Positions 18,616 through 27,525 of a stretch of DNA of 64,000 bases are shown here, piece after piece (position 1 is the stretch's first letter; every line of letters starts with the position of its first letter). Origin of the DNA: Megaera sp965229545 (GTDB taxonomy: Bacteria; Pseudomonadota; Alphaproteobacteria; Rickettsiales; Rickettsiaceae); assembly GCA_965229545.1 (NCBI GenBank), contig OZ245887.1:248001-312000 (forward strand), written 5' to 3'. Made by a program: the position numbers and the translations under genes. The notes under the pieces are model-generated. The model did not search any database. It saw only the letters and a list, made by a program, of their open reading frames with translations, and was not told the origin of the DNA.

Positions 18616-18880
18616 TTATAATATACTACACCAAGACCATGTACTTGTAACAATATCCCCTAATACTGAAGATTCTACTCCTCCTTCATACTCTGCAATT
18701 ATATTCCACAATTCAGAAGGCAAGTGCGGTAAATGTGATAAATTATTATCAAAAAATTTTTCTAACATTAAAGCTCTTTTAGGAATGTTAGCTTCCATTT
18801 CTTTTCTTTTTTGTAGTTTTTTTGTTTGTGATTCTACATCAATAGTAGAACTTGATCCTGAACTGTATCCACTATATTGA
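18616..18880 (-). pseudogene. Fragment with F-box-like motif
   Basis: An open minus frame reads SSGSSSTIDVESQTKKLQKR, then MEANIPKRALMLEKFF and LSHLPHLPSELWNIIAEYEG, to a stop at 18616. LPSELWNIIAEY resembles the F-box core (LPxExWxxIxxY), a motif used by intracellular bacteria to recruit host ubiquitin ligases. The frame is cut on its upstream side by IS630 copy 1 and does not join the gene on the far side. A plus-strand frame of 91 residues covers the same bases but shows no family features. Whether any product is made is doubtful. Confidence 0.35.
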
Positions 18881-18882
18881 TA

Positions 18883-20014
18883 TTACTCTGGCCTTTAAAT
18901 ATTGAACATTATATAGTAGCATAAGCTATTTCTTTCTTTTTAAAATAATTTTGAATTTTTATACCATTAAACTGAATTTGTGTTAAATAGGACCGTACAT
19001 TAATTGTTAAATCTTTTACTGATTTTAGTACTCGAAAATTATTGGAGTTAGCTTTGACATCTTGGTTTACAAGTTCTTGTGGATTCATATCAGGACAATA
19101 TGATGGTAAATAAAACAATTCTAGCTTGTCCTTATGTCTTTCTACATAAGCTTTTACCTTTTTACTGTGATACACTCTATGATTATCTAATATCAAAAAT
19201 ATTTTCTGCTTAATTTGTCTGATCAGTCTACCTAAAAATTCAATACACTTTTTGCTGGTAAAATTATCTTCAAATACCATCCAGTTCATAAACCCTTGCG
19301 GACTAATAGCAGCTAGCATATTACATTTAAATCTTGAACCACTTCTCTTGATTGCTGGGGTCTTGCCTTTAAGACCATATGTTTTACCTCGATTATCTGT
19401 TGATTGTATCCCCATTTCATCTCCCCAATAAATTCTAGCACTTTCTTTCATTGCACGAGACTTGATTTCTGGATATGTGACTGTTAACCATTCTTTTATC
19501 TTCTCTGGATTACGTTGATAGGCTGATTTAATTGGTTTTTGAGACGTAAAACCCAATCTATTCATAATTTTTCTTATAGAACGCCTGTTATACTGATAAA
19601 GGTAATTGGATTCTATATATTCTTGTACCACTTTACTATTCCATAACGTATAATCCATTCCCAATTCATCAGGTGTATGTGATAAAATTTTAGATTTTAA
19701 TTCCTCTTCTTGATTTTTACTGATTTTAGATCCTGTTCCTACCTTTACTCCTCGCTTCTTATAGCGAAAGCTTTCTTCCTTATAAATTTTGTACTCTTTA
19801 AGATATTTCCATATAGAACTCCTAGAAAACCCAAAGGTAATAGATGCTTGTTTCTTGCTTATTCCATGTATAACTATTGCTTCCACTGCTTTCTTTCTTA
19901 ATATCTTGAGATCGCTTGGTGATAATTTTTTATTAGACATTTTGTTATTACTCTTGATACAATATCATTATATCATTTCTCTAATGTTAGTCCAATATTT
20001 AAAGGCCGGAGTAA
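18883..20014 (-). mobile_element. IS630-family element (copy 1)
   Basis: 1132 bp with inverted repeats starting TTACTCTGGCCTTTAAATAT and flanked by a TA duplication (18881-18882, 20015-20016), as expected for IS630/Tc1-mariner elements. Four more copies occur in this window with the same ends. It splits the remains of a phage-type gene from the F-box-like fragment. Confidence 0.95.
18909..19940 (-). CDS. IS630-family transposase (copy 1)
   Basis: 343-residue DDE transposase with an N-terminal helix-turn-helix (KKQASITFGFSRSSIWKYLK, about residues 30-50). The catalytic core has aspartate in IYWGDEMGIQS, a second in FLILDNHRV, and glutamate in YCPDMNPQELVNQDVK. The frame is complete. It differs from the other copies by a few residues, for example KIYKEE and HRVYHS here. 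The product is probably functional. Confidence 0.95.
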   Translation of the reverse strand: MSNKKLSPSDLKILRKKAVEAIVIHGISKKQASITFGFSRSSIWKYLKEYKIYKEESFRYKKRGVKVGTGSKISKNQEEELKSKILSHTPDELGMDYTLWNSKVVQEYIESNYLYQYNRRSIRKIMNRLGFTSQKPIKSAYQRNPEKIKEWLTVTYPEIKSRAMKESARIYWGDEMGIQSTDNRGKTYGLKGKTPAIKRSGSRFKCNMLAAISPQGFMNWMVFEDNFTSKKCIEFLGRLIRQIKQKIFLILDNHRVYHSKKVKAYVERHKDKLELFYLPSYCPDMNPQELVNQDVKANSNNFRVLKSVKDLTINVRSYLTQIQFNGIKIQNYFKKKEIAYATI

Positions 20015-20177
20015 TACTAGTTCCCGCTTTACTTAAGGTAGCCCACCCATCAGTAAATTCTTCTATTATGTGATTACCTTTTTTTATCAGCAAACGGACT
20101 TTTGCTATGGTTTTATGTGGTATTAGTTCGTATGACATTTGCTCCTCTGCATCATTAAAGTTATTCCATTTACTCAT
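20015..20177 (-). pseudogene. Phage/ICE-type protein (DUF669-like), cut by IS630
   Basis: Starts MSKWNNFNDAEEQMSYELIP, continues HKTIAKVRLLIKKGN and reaches DGWATLSKAGTSI at the IS630 target site. From memory this resembles the N-terminus of small phage and integrative-element proteins of alphaproteobacteria that lie in replication/recombination blocks (DFNDA-x-QQ-x-LIPKGT and GYAT-x-GTSI patterns). The continuation past the IS does not match the expected C-terminus, so the gene was already damaged or rearranged. It overlaps the preceding gene by 8 bases, so it belonged to the same operon. Confidence 0.5.
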
Positions 20178-20412
20178 TGTCTTCCTCCACTAGTTTTTTT
20201 AATTCTTCAATATTTTGCTCTATTTGTTCTAATAGATACTGGCGATAAAAATTAAACTTATCGTCTGCAATATAAGGCGTTTGACGGAATAGGTTATATT
20301 CTTCCACATCATTTTTAACTTTTGTTCGCAAACACTCTATATCATATTCTCTTGCATACTTTTGCAGTTCTTTTTGCTCTTCTGATCTTTGTGTTATTAA
20401 TGTTTTTTGCAT
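20170..20412 (-). CDS. Small coiled-coil protein of the mobile-element operon
   Basis: 80 residues starting MQKTLITQRSEEQKELQKYA, charged and mostly helical, with a C-terminal heptad-like run (YLLEQIEQNIEELKKLVEED). I do not recognise the family. It overlaps the next gene by 8 bases, and its ATG adjoins the stop of the broken gene upstream (GGAGTAAATG). This tight packing is typical of phage or plasmid operons. Confidence 0.55.
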   Translation of the reverse strand: MQKTLITQRSEEQKELQKYAREYDIECLRTKVKNDVEEYNLFRQTPYIADDKFNFYRQYLLEQIEQNIEELKKLVEEDNE

Positions 20413-20603
20413 TTACTCCTCCCTTATGATTTCCCAGTTGTCTTCGAATGTATCTAGCAGAATGCAAATAATATCTGGTGTTTTAGTGTTATCGTCTACG
20501 ATATGACATTCTAACCCCTCTTTTAAAAGTTTCAATTCGTAGCTACCATTGGTTATAGTTTTTCCAGTTTTTAAACCTTTTTGTATGCTTCTTTAAATTC
20601 CAT
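20413..20603 (-). pseudogene. Small phage-type protein, one-base deletion
   Basis: A strong ribosome site (AGGAGGG) precedes ATG 20603, which opens MEFKEAYKKV and then stops. One base restored (an extra G at AAAAAGG) gives GLKTGKTITNGSYELKLLKE and on to DTFEDNWEIIREE, ending at 20413. The opening FxEAxxxxxxGK and the DWEII-like end recall small phage proteins of the DUF2829 type; I hold this loosely. It overlaps the long replication-type gene by 11 bases. Confidence 0.45.
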
Positions 20604-21511
20604 TATTTCCCTCCTGTAATGATTTTCTATGATTTTCTATCCATTCCATATCCTTTATGATTTTCTCAGAGGTTAAAACGATTGGTCTTTTTACGTTGTT
20701 AGCATATTCACTGCTTGTTCCTTTGTAGTTCAGTTCTAGAGTTATTCTAGTTTTAACTATAGCATCCTCAAGGACTGCAAGATTACCTGCTTCGGTTAGC
20801 TGGTTGATAAAGAATGGAGCAGCTTCGATGATGATTCCCCTTGAGTTTTCAGTAGATTTTACCAAAGGATTTGTTAGCAAAGTGATAAGCTTTGAATCAG
20901 GAATAGCTGCTTTGAAAGTTTGAAAGCTTTGCCTCTGGTATGATGGCATAACTTCTTGGACTTGCGACTTTGTTTCAATAAGCTGCATTGCTATCGTTAC
21001 ATCTTCGCCATAAACGGACTGAATAGCTTTACGAATTTTAGCTTTTTCAATGTCGTTTAGCAGCATTGCTTTGGTTTGAATACAGACTTTTTGCTCGTCT
21101 TGTTCAACAAACTTGTAATCGTCCTGTATTTCATTTGATCACTGCTCTCCAAAAGACCCGTAAAGGGCTTTGAAGAGTAGCATTGCTCTTTCCTGCTTGT
21201 CAGTAAGCTGTGGTATTTCTTCCAGTTTCATTTCTGGTATTTCCTCCGTTTTTTGTGGTTCATTTAGCAGCTGATTCATCAGGTCTGACATAGCAAACAT
21301 GCCAGTATTTTCGCTGGTTCGTTGTTTTCTATCCAGCTCGATTGCTTTTTCTTCTTTGGCTAGTTAAAGCAACTTGCTCCTGCTGTGTAAGCAAGCAAGG
21401 AGCAAAAGTTGCGTGCTGATTTTCGTTTTCGTTTGAATTTTTTATTTTTAATTTTTCATTATCCGAAAAAGAAGAATCACACCCTTTAAGGTGTTCTTCT
21501 TTTTTTTATTA

Positions 21512-22643
21512 TTACTCTAGCCTTTAAATATTGAACATTATATAGTAGCATAAGCTATTTCTTTCTTTTTTAAATAATTTTGAATTTTTATACCATTAAA
21601 CTGAATTTGTGTTAAATAGGACCGTACATTAATTGTTAAATCTTTTACTGATTTTAGTACTCGAAAATTATTAGAGTTAGCTTTGACATCTTGGTTTACA
21701 AGTTCTTGTGGATTCATATCAGGACAATATGATGGTAAATAAAACAATTCTAGCTTGTCCTTATGTCTTTCTACATAAGCTTTTACCTTTTTACTGTGAT
21801 GCACTCTATGATTATCTAATATCAAAAATATTTTCTGCTTAATTTGTCTGATAAGTCTACCTAAAAATTCAATACACTTTTTGCTGGTAAAATTATCTTC
21901 AAATACCATCCAGTTCATAAACCCTTGCGGACTAATAGCAGCTAGCATATTACATTTAAATCTTGAGCCACTTCTCTTGATTGCTGGGGTCTTGCCTTTA
22001 AGACCATATGTTTTACCTCGATTATCTGTTGATTGTATCCCCATTTCATCTCCCCAATAAATTCTAGCACTTTCTTTCATTGCACGAGACTTGATTTCTG
22101 GATATGTGACTGTTAACCATTCTTTTATCTTCTCTGGATTACGTTGATAGGCTGATTTAATTGGTTTTTGAGACGTAAAACCCAATCTATTCATAATTTT
22201 TCTTATAGAACGCCTGTTATACTGATAAAGGTAATTGGATTCTATATATTCTTGTACCACTTTACTATTCCATAACGTATAATCCATTCCCAATTCATCA
22301 GGTGTATGTGATAAAATTTTAGATTTTAATTCCTCTTCTTGATTTTTACTGATTTTAGATCCTGTTCCTACCTTTACTCCTCGCTTCTTATAGCGAAAGC
22401 TTTCTTCCTTAGAAATTTTGTACTCTTTAAGATATTTCCATATAGAACTCCTAGAAAACCCAAAGGTAATAGATGCTTGTTTCTTGCTTATTCCATGTAT
22501 AACTATTGCTTCCACTGCTTTCTTTCTTAATATCTTGAGATCGCTTGGTGATAATTTTTTATTAGACATTTTGTTATTACTCTTGATACAATATCATTAT
22601 ATCATTTCTCTAATGTTAGTTCAATATTTAAAGGCCGGAGTAA
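21512..22643 (-). mobile_element. IS630-family element (copy 2)
   Basis: 1132 bp with TTACTCTAGCC at the left end and a TA duplication at 21510-21511 and 22644-22645. It lies inside the replication-initiator-like gene; excising it and one TA joins SSYID to NKKKKNTLK in frame. Confidence 0.95.
21538..22569 (-). CDS. IS630-family transposase (copy 2)
   Basis: Complete 343-residue frame with the same helix-turn-helix and DDE motifs as copy 1. Differences include KISKEE, HRVHHS and YLKKKEIA near the C-terminus. Probably active. Confidence 0.95.
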   Translation of the reverse strand: MSNKKLSPSDLKILRKKAVEAIVIHGISKKQASITFGFSRSSIWKYLKEYKISKEESFRYKKRGVKVGTGSKISKNQEEELKSKILSHTPDELGMDYTLWNSKVVQEYIESNYLYQYNRRSIRKIMNRLGFTSQKPIKSAYQRNPEKIKEWLTVTYPEIKSRAMKESARIYWGDEMGIQSTDNRGKTYGLKGKTPAIKRSGSRFKCNMLAAISPQGFMNWMVFEDNFTSKKCIEFLGRLIRQIKQKIFLILDNHRVHHSKKVKAYVERHKDKLELFYLPSYCPDMNPQELVNQDVKANSNNFRVLKSVKDLTINVRSYLTQIQFNGIKIQNYLKKKEIAYATI

Positions 22644-23157
22644 TATCTATATATGATGAGCATTTTTGCTCATGCCCTTTAGCATTTTCGCTAATACTTG
22701 AAAGCTTATTTGCACATGCTATTGGAGGGGTATTACCCTCGTTATTTTCATCTTTAAAATTTAAAATATTATATGCTTCATTTGTGTAAGAAAGTTCATA
22801 GACATTAAATAGGATTTCTTCCTCTACTCGTATTGATTCATGAAAAACAAAATTAAAAATATGGCGTAGCTGTGTTCTTAATCTAATATTTTGATGTATC
22901 TTTTTTTTGTGATCTTGTTAAACCAGTGACTAGATAAATATACTGGTCTATCAAAATTCTTATGTAGTTCGTATATCAACTTCCCACATAATCTTGCACT
23001 GTTTTCTGCTAGAGTTTTATTAGGGTCGTCAGTTCTTGGAATATCAAGCCAATCATCATCAGTTTTAGTATAAAACTTAACAATATTACGTTTTTTATAA
23101 GAACTAATATAAACGACGTTAGCTTTGCTTTTTCTTCTTGATCTATTGATAACCGCC

Positions 23158-23298
23158 TTACTCACTATCTGCCTCTAAAATTAAGTTTAATAATGTCTCT
23201 AAATCGTCCCAGAAAACTCCGTGGATTAATGCTTGATCACCTACCTTGGTCATCCTTTTTAATCTTTCTGCTATTGTTTTGATTTCATCTATTTGCAT
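23158..23298 (-). CDS. 46-residue protein of the mobile-element operon
   Basis: Reads MQIDEIKTIAERLKRMTKVG then DQALIHGVFWDDLETLLNLI and LEADSE, ending 8 bases inside the next gene. Its start overlaps the end of the broken gene upstream. It is helical, acidic at the end and of no family I know. Overlaps on both sides support it as a real operon member. Confidence 0.5.
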   Translation of the reverse strand: MQIDEIKTIAERLKRMTKVGDQALIHGVFWDDLETLLNLILEADSE

Positions 23299-23871
23299 AA
23301 AACTCATCTATTGGTCTGATGTTCCAGATATCTACTATCCAAGGTCTGTTTTCTGTGTTCCTTTTAACGCACCCTTTAAAAACTACCTGCTCGCCAATTT
23401 CTATGTTCTTTAACGTTTTGGAGTTAGCATCGTTTTTTTTAGGTCGCAGAAAGCGTATTGGAATCTGATAGTGTCTTGGAGGTTATAGACATCTTTAAAA
23501 GTTGCGGTTCTATGGTTATAAACACTTGTTTCAATGAGATGTAACTTCCCAAAGAACGTCATGTCTTTTTCTGTTTCTGGTGGAAATACCTTGATAAATG
23601 AATAAGTGCCGCCTTTCTTAATAGGATAAGGGCTATATTCAGGTAAAGACCTGATCTGTCTTATAATAAGCCCTTGATCTTCTAAATGTTTTAAATATCT
23701 GCGGATAGTAGGAATAGGAATGTCATATCTTTCTGACCATTCTTCACATAGAAAGAAGAAAAAACCGTCTTCTTCTGGTTCTTCAGAAGATAGAGCAAGG
23801 TAAAATAACCTTTCCCCGTCAACTGTTAATAAAGAATATATCTTTGAAAAAATATTTTTACTGAACAACAT
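23285..23871 (-). pseudogene. Winged-helix phage/plasmid protein, frameshifted near its end
   Basis: The frame reads MLFSKNIFSKIYSLLTVDGE, a helix-turn-helix region (LCEEWSERYDIPIPTIRRYL, then KHLEDQGLIIRQ), and stops at 23410 after MLTPKR. One frame over, across a run of A near 23433, it continues SKTLKNIEIGEQVVFKGCVK and PWIVDIWNIRPIDEFYANR to 23285, which looks like an OB-type strand pattern. I use ATG 23871; an upstream start near 23925 is also open. Its position as first gene of the module suggests a replication or regulatory role. The family is not recognised. Confidence 0.5.
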
Positions 23872-24613
23872 ACTATTTTTGCAATTACTGTCTTGACAAC
23901 TGCAAAAAAGAATGGTAATGCCCAACTATCAGCGATGATGCTGGGATATATTAGTCACAAGATTATCTGTTCCCTAGTTTATGTTTCTACTAAGGTTCTC
24001 ATACTCGCAAGGTTCTTTTCCTTAGTAGAGGCGCCTCGTTGGTTAAAAAAAGGGTCTCTACAGAAGTTATTACGATTAGATGAAGTAAATAAGGTCTAGT
24101 GTTTCTCTTTTTTTAGTTTTTATTCAAATATAAAGCCTGGTCAGCTCTCAAAAGAATAAAGCGTTTAAAATAGAGTTCTTAAATTTTATTTAGGAACTCA
24201 TTTTTATGTCTCTGTCGGAATCAACATACTCGCCAAGTTTCCACATCATTAGTATAGACACCATCTAGCTACTCTTCTACAATATAGATTATGAATAATA
24301 ATATTTATTAGGAATAAAAGATATTAAAGGAGCTCACAAAAAATTTATTAAAACGAACTTTAAAAGTATCTACTTCAAAATTGGAGAAGCCATAACCCTT
24401 TTTTGATAAAATTTAGGGGATAAATTTAAGTGCTTATCTTAGAATTTACACCTTTAAAAATCCAGAACTATAATTTTGTTGAGACAAAATTTTAATTGAC
24501 ATAAATACATAATAAAAAAGCCAATAACCTCTTTAAACCTTAATGTTTTATTTAAAATTAGAGTATATAATTAAAGAATGCTACTGGCTTAAAATCCTCA
24601 ATATCAGATTTCC
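23872..24613. other. Intergenic region, no supported gene
   Basis: About 740 bases upstream of the mobile-element operon and downstream of the coiled-coil gene. A plus-strand frame of 68 codons at 23893-24099 shows no family features. A minus-strand snippet near 24250 reads GVYTNDVETW, faintly like an IS1595-type transposase, but it does not extend. The region probably contains the promoter of the operon that starts at 23871 (TTGACA-like on plus near 23892 is in the wrong orientation). Confidence 0.4.
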
Positions 24614-25160
24614 CTAGAAACTGCTATCACCGGCAATTTCTACACTGCTTAGGAATTTATCGAGAGCTTTATCTCCGAAATCATGTAACTTTTTAATCAG
24701 CTCTGCATAAGTCGATGTCCAATTTTTTACAATATCGATCGCAGGAAAAGCTACTTCATCACTAACATCTTCGTCCCTGCTTAAAAAATCTCCTATTTTC
24801 TCTATTTGTGATTTTTTAAACGACTCTTTTGAAAGTTTTTTGGCCAGTACCACCTGCTCTAATTCTTCGGCCTGCTTTTTAGAAAGTTCTAAAGCTTTCC
24901 TGATTTGCTCTTGCTCTAACCTTTCTCTTTCCTCTGCTTCTTTGGCTAATCGTTCGTTTTCCAAGCCGTTGCCTTAACTCTTCCGCTTCTTTAGCTAATC
25001 TCTGATGTTCTAGCTGTTGCTTTAACTCCTCTGCTTCTCTGTCCTGCCTAGCTTGTTCTTCAGGGCTTTGTATCCATTTATCTATTTGAAAACCCATTGC
25101 CTTACCAATTCCGCCATGTTTTTTAGCACCGCCTTCCCATTTTTTTATAATTTTCTTCAT
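24614..25160 (-). pseudogene. Charged coiled-coil protein with ubiquitin-interacting-like motif, frameshifted
   Basis: From ATG 25160 it reads MKKIIKKWEGGAKKHGGIGK, then a long helix rich in E, Q, R and A (EELKQQLEHQRLAKEAEELR). One base off, near 24962, it continues ENERLAKEAEERERLEQEQI, then RKALELSKKQAEELEQ, and ends SVEIAGDSSF at 24614. The segment EQEQIRKALELSKKQAEE fits the ubiquitin-interacting motif pattern: acidic lead, hydrophobic, AL, three residues, S, then polar residues. The joined product is about 180 residues with no signal peptide. It could be a secreted host-interaction protein, but long charged helices produce such matches by chance. If the shift is real the product is truncated before the motif. 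Confidence 0.5.
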
Positions 25161-25235
25161 AATTTCTTCTATACTAAATTTAATTATTGTTAGTGGTAAT
25201 AGCATACCATAAGGTGAGGGCTCCAGCAATACTGA

Positions 25236-26111
25236 CTAATCATATTTTTTATTACATATAACTTTTAGTTGTTTGATAGCTCTTGGAGTAGAATCTAGTA
25301 TCTCTACAGTCACTTCCTCAGTAATAGCTATTACTTCCCCCTTCTCCGGGACGGTTCTAATTTTAGCAAGCACAAGACCCCCGATTGTATCGAACTCCCC
25401 TTCTTCTTTCCTTAAGGTAACACCGAGTATTTTTTCAAGTTCCTCTATTTCCACTCTAGCATTAACAACCATTAACCCTGGTTTAATGATTTCTATATTT
25501 TCTGCATCTAGGCTTTCATCATGCTCATCACTGATTCTACCTATTATTGCTTCGATAACATCTTCAATTGTTACAATACCGTCCGTCCCTCCGTACTCAT
25601 CAACTACCACTGCAATGTGCGTGCGGTGGATCTGCATCTGTTTTAAAAGATCGATTAAAGTCATTGAATGAGGAGATACTATATGTTTCCTCATTAATTT
25701 CTTTAGATTATATTTTTTTGATTTAGCAATAACTTCGAATAAATCTTTAATATGCAAAAACCCAATAACATTATCAAGATTCTCTTTATAAACCAATGTT
25801 CTAGTATGACCATATTTAATAATTGTCTTACTTATATCCTCAAGAGAAGCTTCGCAACTTACCGCAATTATATCAGACCTTGGTATCATTATGTCTTCAA
25901 CAGTTTTTTCGGCAAAACTCTCAAAGTTCTGGATAATAATGTTTGGCTGCACCGAGCTTGCTTCAAGATTATGCTGTTGACCTGTAAGCTCATTTTGTGT
26001 GTTAGATAAAGTAGTGGACTTATTAAACAGTCTATCAAAAAATTTTTTGACTTTATATTTTAGCGAGTAAATTGTTTCGGGAGGTTCTTCTGTATCTGAT
26101 TTTCCTGGCAT
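25236..26111 (-). CDS. tlyC: TlyC / CorC-family CBS-domain protein
   Basis: The rickettsial TlyC family is annotated as a haemolysin but is related to CorC, which acts with magnesium/cobalt efflux proteins. The 291-residue protein has a basic N-terminal region, then TVEDIMIPRSDIIAV and a CBS pair (GHTRTLVYKENLDNVIGFLH, and HRTHIAVVVDEYGGTDGIVT with EDVIEAIIGRISDEHD). A CorC/HlyC C-terminal domain follows (EFDTIGGLVLAKIRTVPEKG). There is no membrane domain. It follows ybeY by 25 bases, a common pairing. It looks intact. Confidence 0.93.
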   Translation of the reverse strand: MPGKSDTEEPPETIYSLKYKVKKFFDRLFNKSTTLSNTQNELTGQQHNLEASSVQPNIIIQNFESFAEKTVEDIMIPRSDIIAVSCEASLEDISKTIIKYGHTRTLVYKENLDNVIGFLHIKDLFEVIAKSKKYNLKKLMRKHIVSPHSMTLIDLLKQMQIHRTHIAVVVDEYGGTDGIVTIEDVIEAIIGRISDEHDESLDAENIEIIKPGLMVVNARVEIEELEKILGVTLRKEEGEFDTIGGLVLAKIRTVPEKGEVIAITEEVTVEILDSTPRAIKQLKVICNKKYD

Positions 26112-26136
26112 AGTTTATAGTTAATGTTTAGTTTAT

Positions 26137-26637
26137 TTATAAATAAGGAGAAGGAATTGATAGCTTTTTTAAGATTTTAACCTCTATATCTTGCATTATT
26201 TCAGCTTCGGCATCATTTATATGATCATAACCAAATAAGTGTAATATTGAATGTACTAACAAATGCTTAAAATGATTTAAAAATGGAATATTTTTTTCTT
26301 TTGCTTCCTCATAAATTATTTCAAAAGCAAATGCTATATCACCTAAATATATATAATATAAATCTGGTTTAAATTCAAGTATCTGCTTAAAATCTATATC
26401 TAAGTCTGGAAAAGATAGAACGTTAGTAGCACTATTTTCATTTCTAAATTCCTGATTCAATTTCCTAATTCTTTTGTCATTACTAAGCAGTATCGATAAT
26501 TCTATATTCTGAACTTGACTAAAGTTAGGATAATTTTTTATGACCTCGCCCAAGATTTCTTCAAATAATTTAGGATTTATTTCTTTATATGAATCCCATT
26601 CATTATTATCTTCGGCAATTTCTATAGTAAATTTCAT
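26137..26637 (-). CDS. ybeY: Endoribonuclease YbeY (16S rRNA maturation)
   Basis: Zinc-dependent single-strand endoribonuclease involved in 16S rRNA 3'-end processing and ribosome quality control. The 166-residue protein carries the family metal site HSILHLFGYDH (HxxxHxxGYDH) preceded by HFKHLLV, and the upstream LNQEFRNENSATNVLSFP block typical of YbeY. It is upstream of tlyC on the same strand, the usual ybeY-corC arrangement. Confidence 0.95.
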   Translation of the reverse strand: MKFTIEIAEDNNEWDSYKEINPKLFEEILGEVIKNYPNFSQVQNIELSILLSNDKRIRKLNQEFRNENSATNVLSFPDLDIDFKQILEFKPDLYYIYLGDIAFAFEIIYEEAKEKNIPFLNHFKHLLVHSILHLFGYDHINDAEAEIMQDIEVKILKKLSIPSPYL

Positions 26638-26643
26638 AAAATA

Positions 26644-26823
26644 ATGTTAAATTATATTTTCGTAAGAACTACAGATAATAAATGTAAATCTATAAAAAAT
26701 AAATATAATTTAAGCACTAAAATTATTCCAGAAAAAGTAAAAAATATTTTTAAAGGCAGTAAGCTGATAAGGATTTCGGTAGTATATATTATTGAAGAAA
26801 AATCTATAAGGAAAAAAATATAA
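26644..26823 (+). CDS. Possible 59-residue basic protein before rpe
   Basis: An open plus-strand frame (MLNYIFVRTTDNKCKSIKNK, later IFKGSKLIRISVVYII) ends one base before the rpe start. It is lysine-rich, with a short hydrophobic stretch. No family is recognised and no clear ribosome site precedes it. It could be a leader or translationally coupled gene, or simply open by chance in AT-rich DNA. It occupies nearly all of the ybeY-rpe divergent spacer. Confidence 0.3.
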   Translation: MLNYIFVRTTDNKCKSIKNKYNLSTKIIPEKVKNIFKGSKLIRISVVYIIEEKSIRKKI

Positions 26824-26824
26824 G

Positions 26825-27460
26825 ATGATTAAAATTGCACCCTCAATATTATCTGCTGATTTTGCTAATTTAGGTCAGGATATTGAAAAACTTGAAAAAG
26901 CTGGGGCAGATTTAATACATATTGACGTTATGGACGGCTTGTTTGTTCCCAACTTGACTTTTGGTGCACCTGTTATTTCAAAAATCAGACATTATACAAA
27001 ACTTCCATTTGATGTACACCTTATGATAGAGCGTCCAGAAAATTCCATTTTCCAATATATAGATGCCGGGGCTAATTATATTACTATTCACCCTGAAACT
27101 ACAGTTCATCTGGATAGAACAATTGATTTAATTAAAAATACAGGAACTAAAGTAGGAATAGCTTTATTGCCGACAACAAATCCTGACATTTTAGAATATA
27201 TCTTAGAAAAGATTGATTTGATTCTAATAATGACTGTTAATCCTGGTTTTGGAGGACAGAAATTCATGCCAAATCAACTATCTAAAATCCAAAAAGTCCA
27301 TAATTTAGTAAGAAACAGAAATATTATGATTGCAGTAGATGGGGGTATTAACCAAGATACAGCAAACTTATGCAGGCAGCAAGGTGCCAATTTGTTAATA
27401 TCCGGAAGCTATATTTTCAACGGTAATTATAAAGAAAATATTGATAAACTAAGGAGATGA
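26825..27460 (+). CDS. rpe: Ribulose-phosphate 3-epimerase
   Basis: Interconverts ribulose 5-phosphate and xylulose 5-phosphate with a TIM-barrel fold. The 211-residue protein begins IAPSILSADFANLG and has the catalytic aspartates in HIDVMDGLFVPN and in MIAVDGGIN, metal-ligand histidines in DVHLMI, and the phosphate-binding GGQKF and ISGSYIF loops. An AAGGA-type ribosome site lies about 14 bases upstream. It looks complete. No other pentose-phosphate gene is in the window. Confidence 0.95.
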   Translation: MIKIAPSILSADFANLGQDIEKLEKAGADLIHIDVMDGLFVPNLTFGAPVISKIRHYTKLPFDVHLMIERPENSIFQYIDAGANYITIHPETTVHLDRTIDLIKNTGTKVGIALLPTTNPDILEYILEKIDLILIMTVNPGFGGQKFMPNQLSKIQKVHNLVRNRNIMIAVDGGINQDTANLCRQQGANLLISGSYIFNGNYKENIDKLRR

Positions 27461-27525
27461 AACGTTAAAGCTTCAGGCTAATATCTACCTTTTATCTTTA
27501 TAGGTGAAAGGATAAAATCAGCTTG

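Larger units (their letters stand above)
20593..23165 (-). pseudogene. Replication-initiator-like protein of a mobile element, split by IS630
   Basis: A long minus-strand gene of about 480 codons if repaired. A GTG at 23165 opens MSKAVINRSRRKSKANVVYI; then comes RPVYLSSHWFNKIT, and one frame over HQNIRLRTQLRHIFNFVFHE, a winged-helix-like stretch that from memory resembles DnaA-like proteins on Rickettsiales plasmids and amplified elements. IS630 copy 2 interrupts it at 21512-22643. Beyond the IS it resumes as NENQHATFAPCLLTQQEQVA, shifts, reads LAKEEKAIELDRKQRTSENT, meets TGA after LYGSFGEQ and ends with the intact 157-residue frame from 21066. Family assignment is tentative; the continuity across the IS is what I can see. 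Confidence 0.5.

Noticed and set aside
19710..20073. Plus-strand frames of 63 and 94 residues opposite the IS630 transposase, repeated at every copy
   Set aside because: They are antisense shadows of the conserved transposase. They vary only as the coding strand does and lack family features or ribosome sites.
21471..21499. GAAGAATCACACC/GGTGTTCTTC hairpin followed by a T-run, resembling an intrinsic terminator
   Set aside because: When IS630 copy 2 is removed, these bases fall inside the reading frame of the replication-initiator-like gene, and no plus-strand gene ends there.
24240..24290. Minus-strand GVYTNDVETW, faintly like an IS1595-type transposase
   Set aside because: The similarity does not extend on either side and the frame closes quickly; too short to support.
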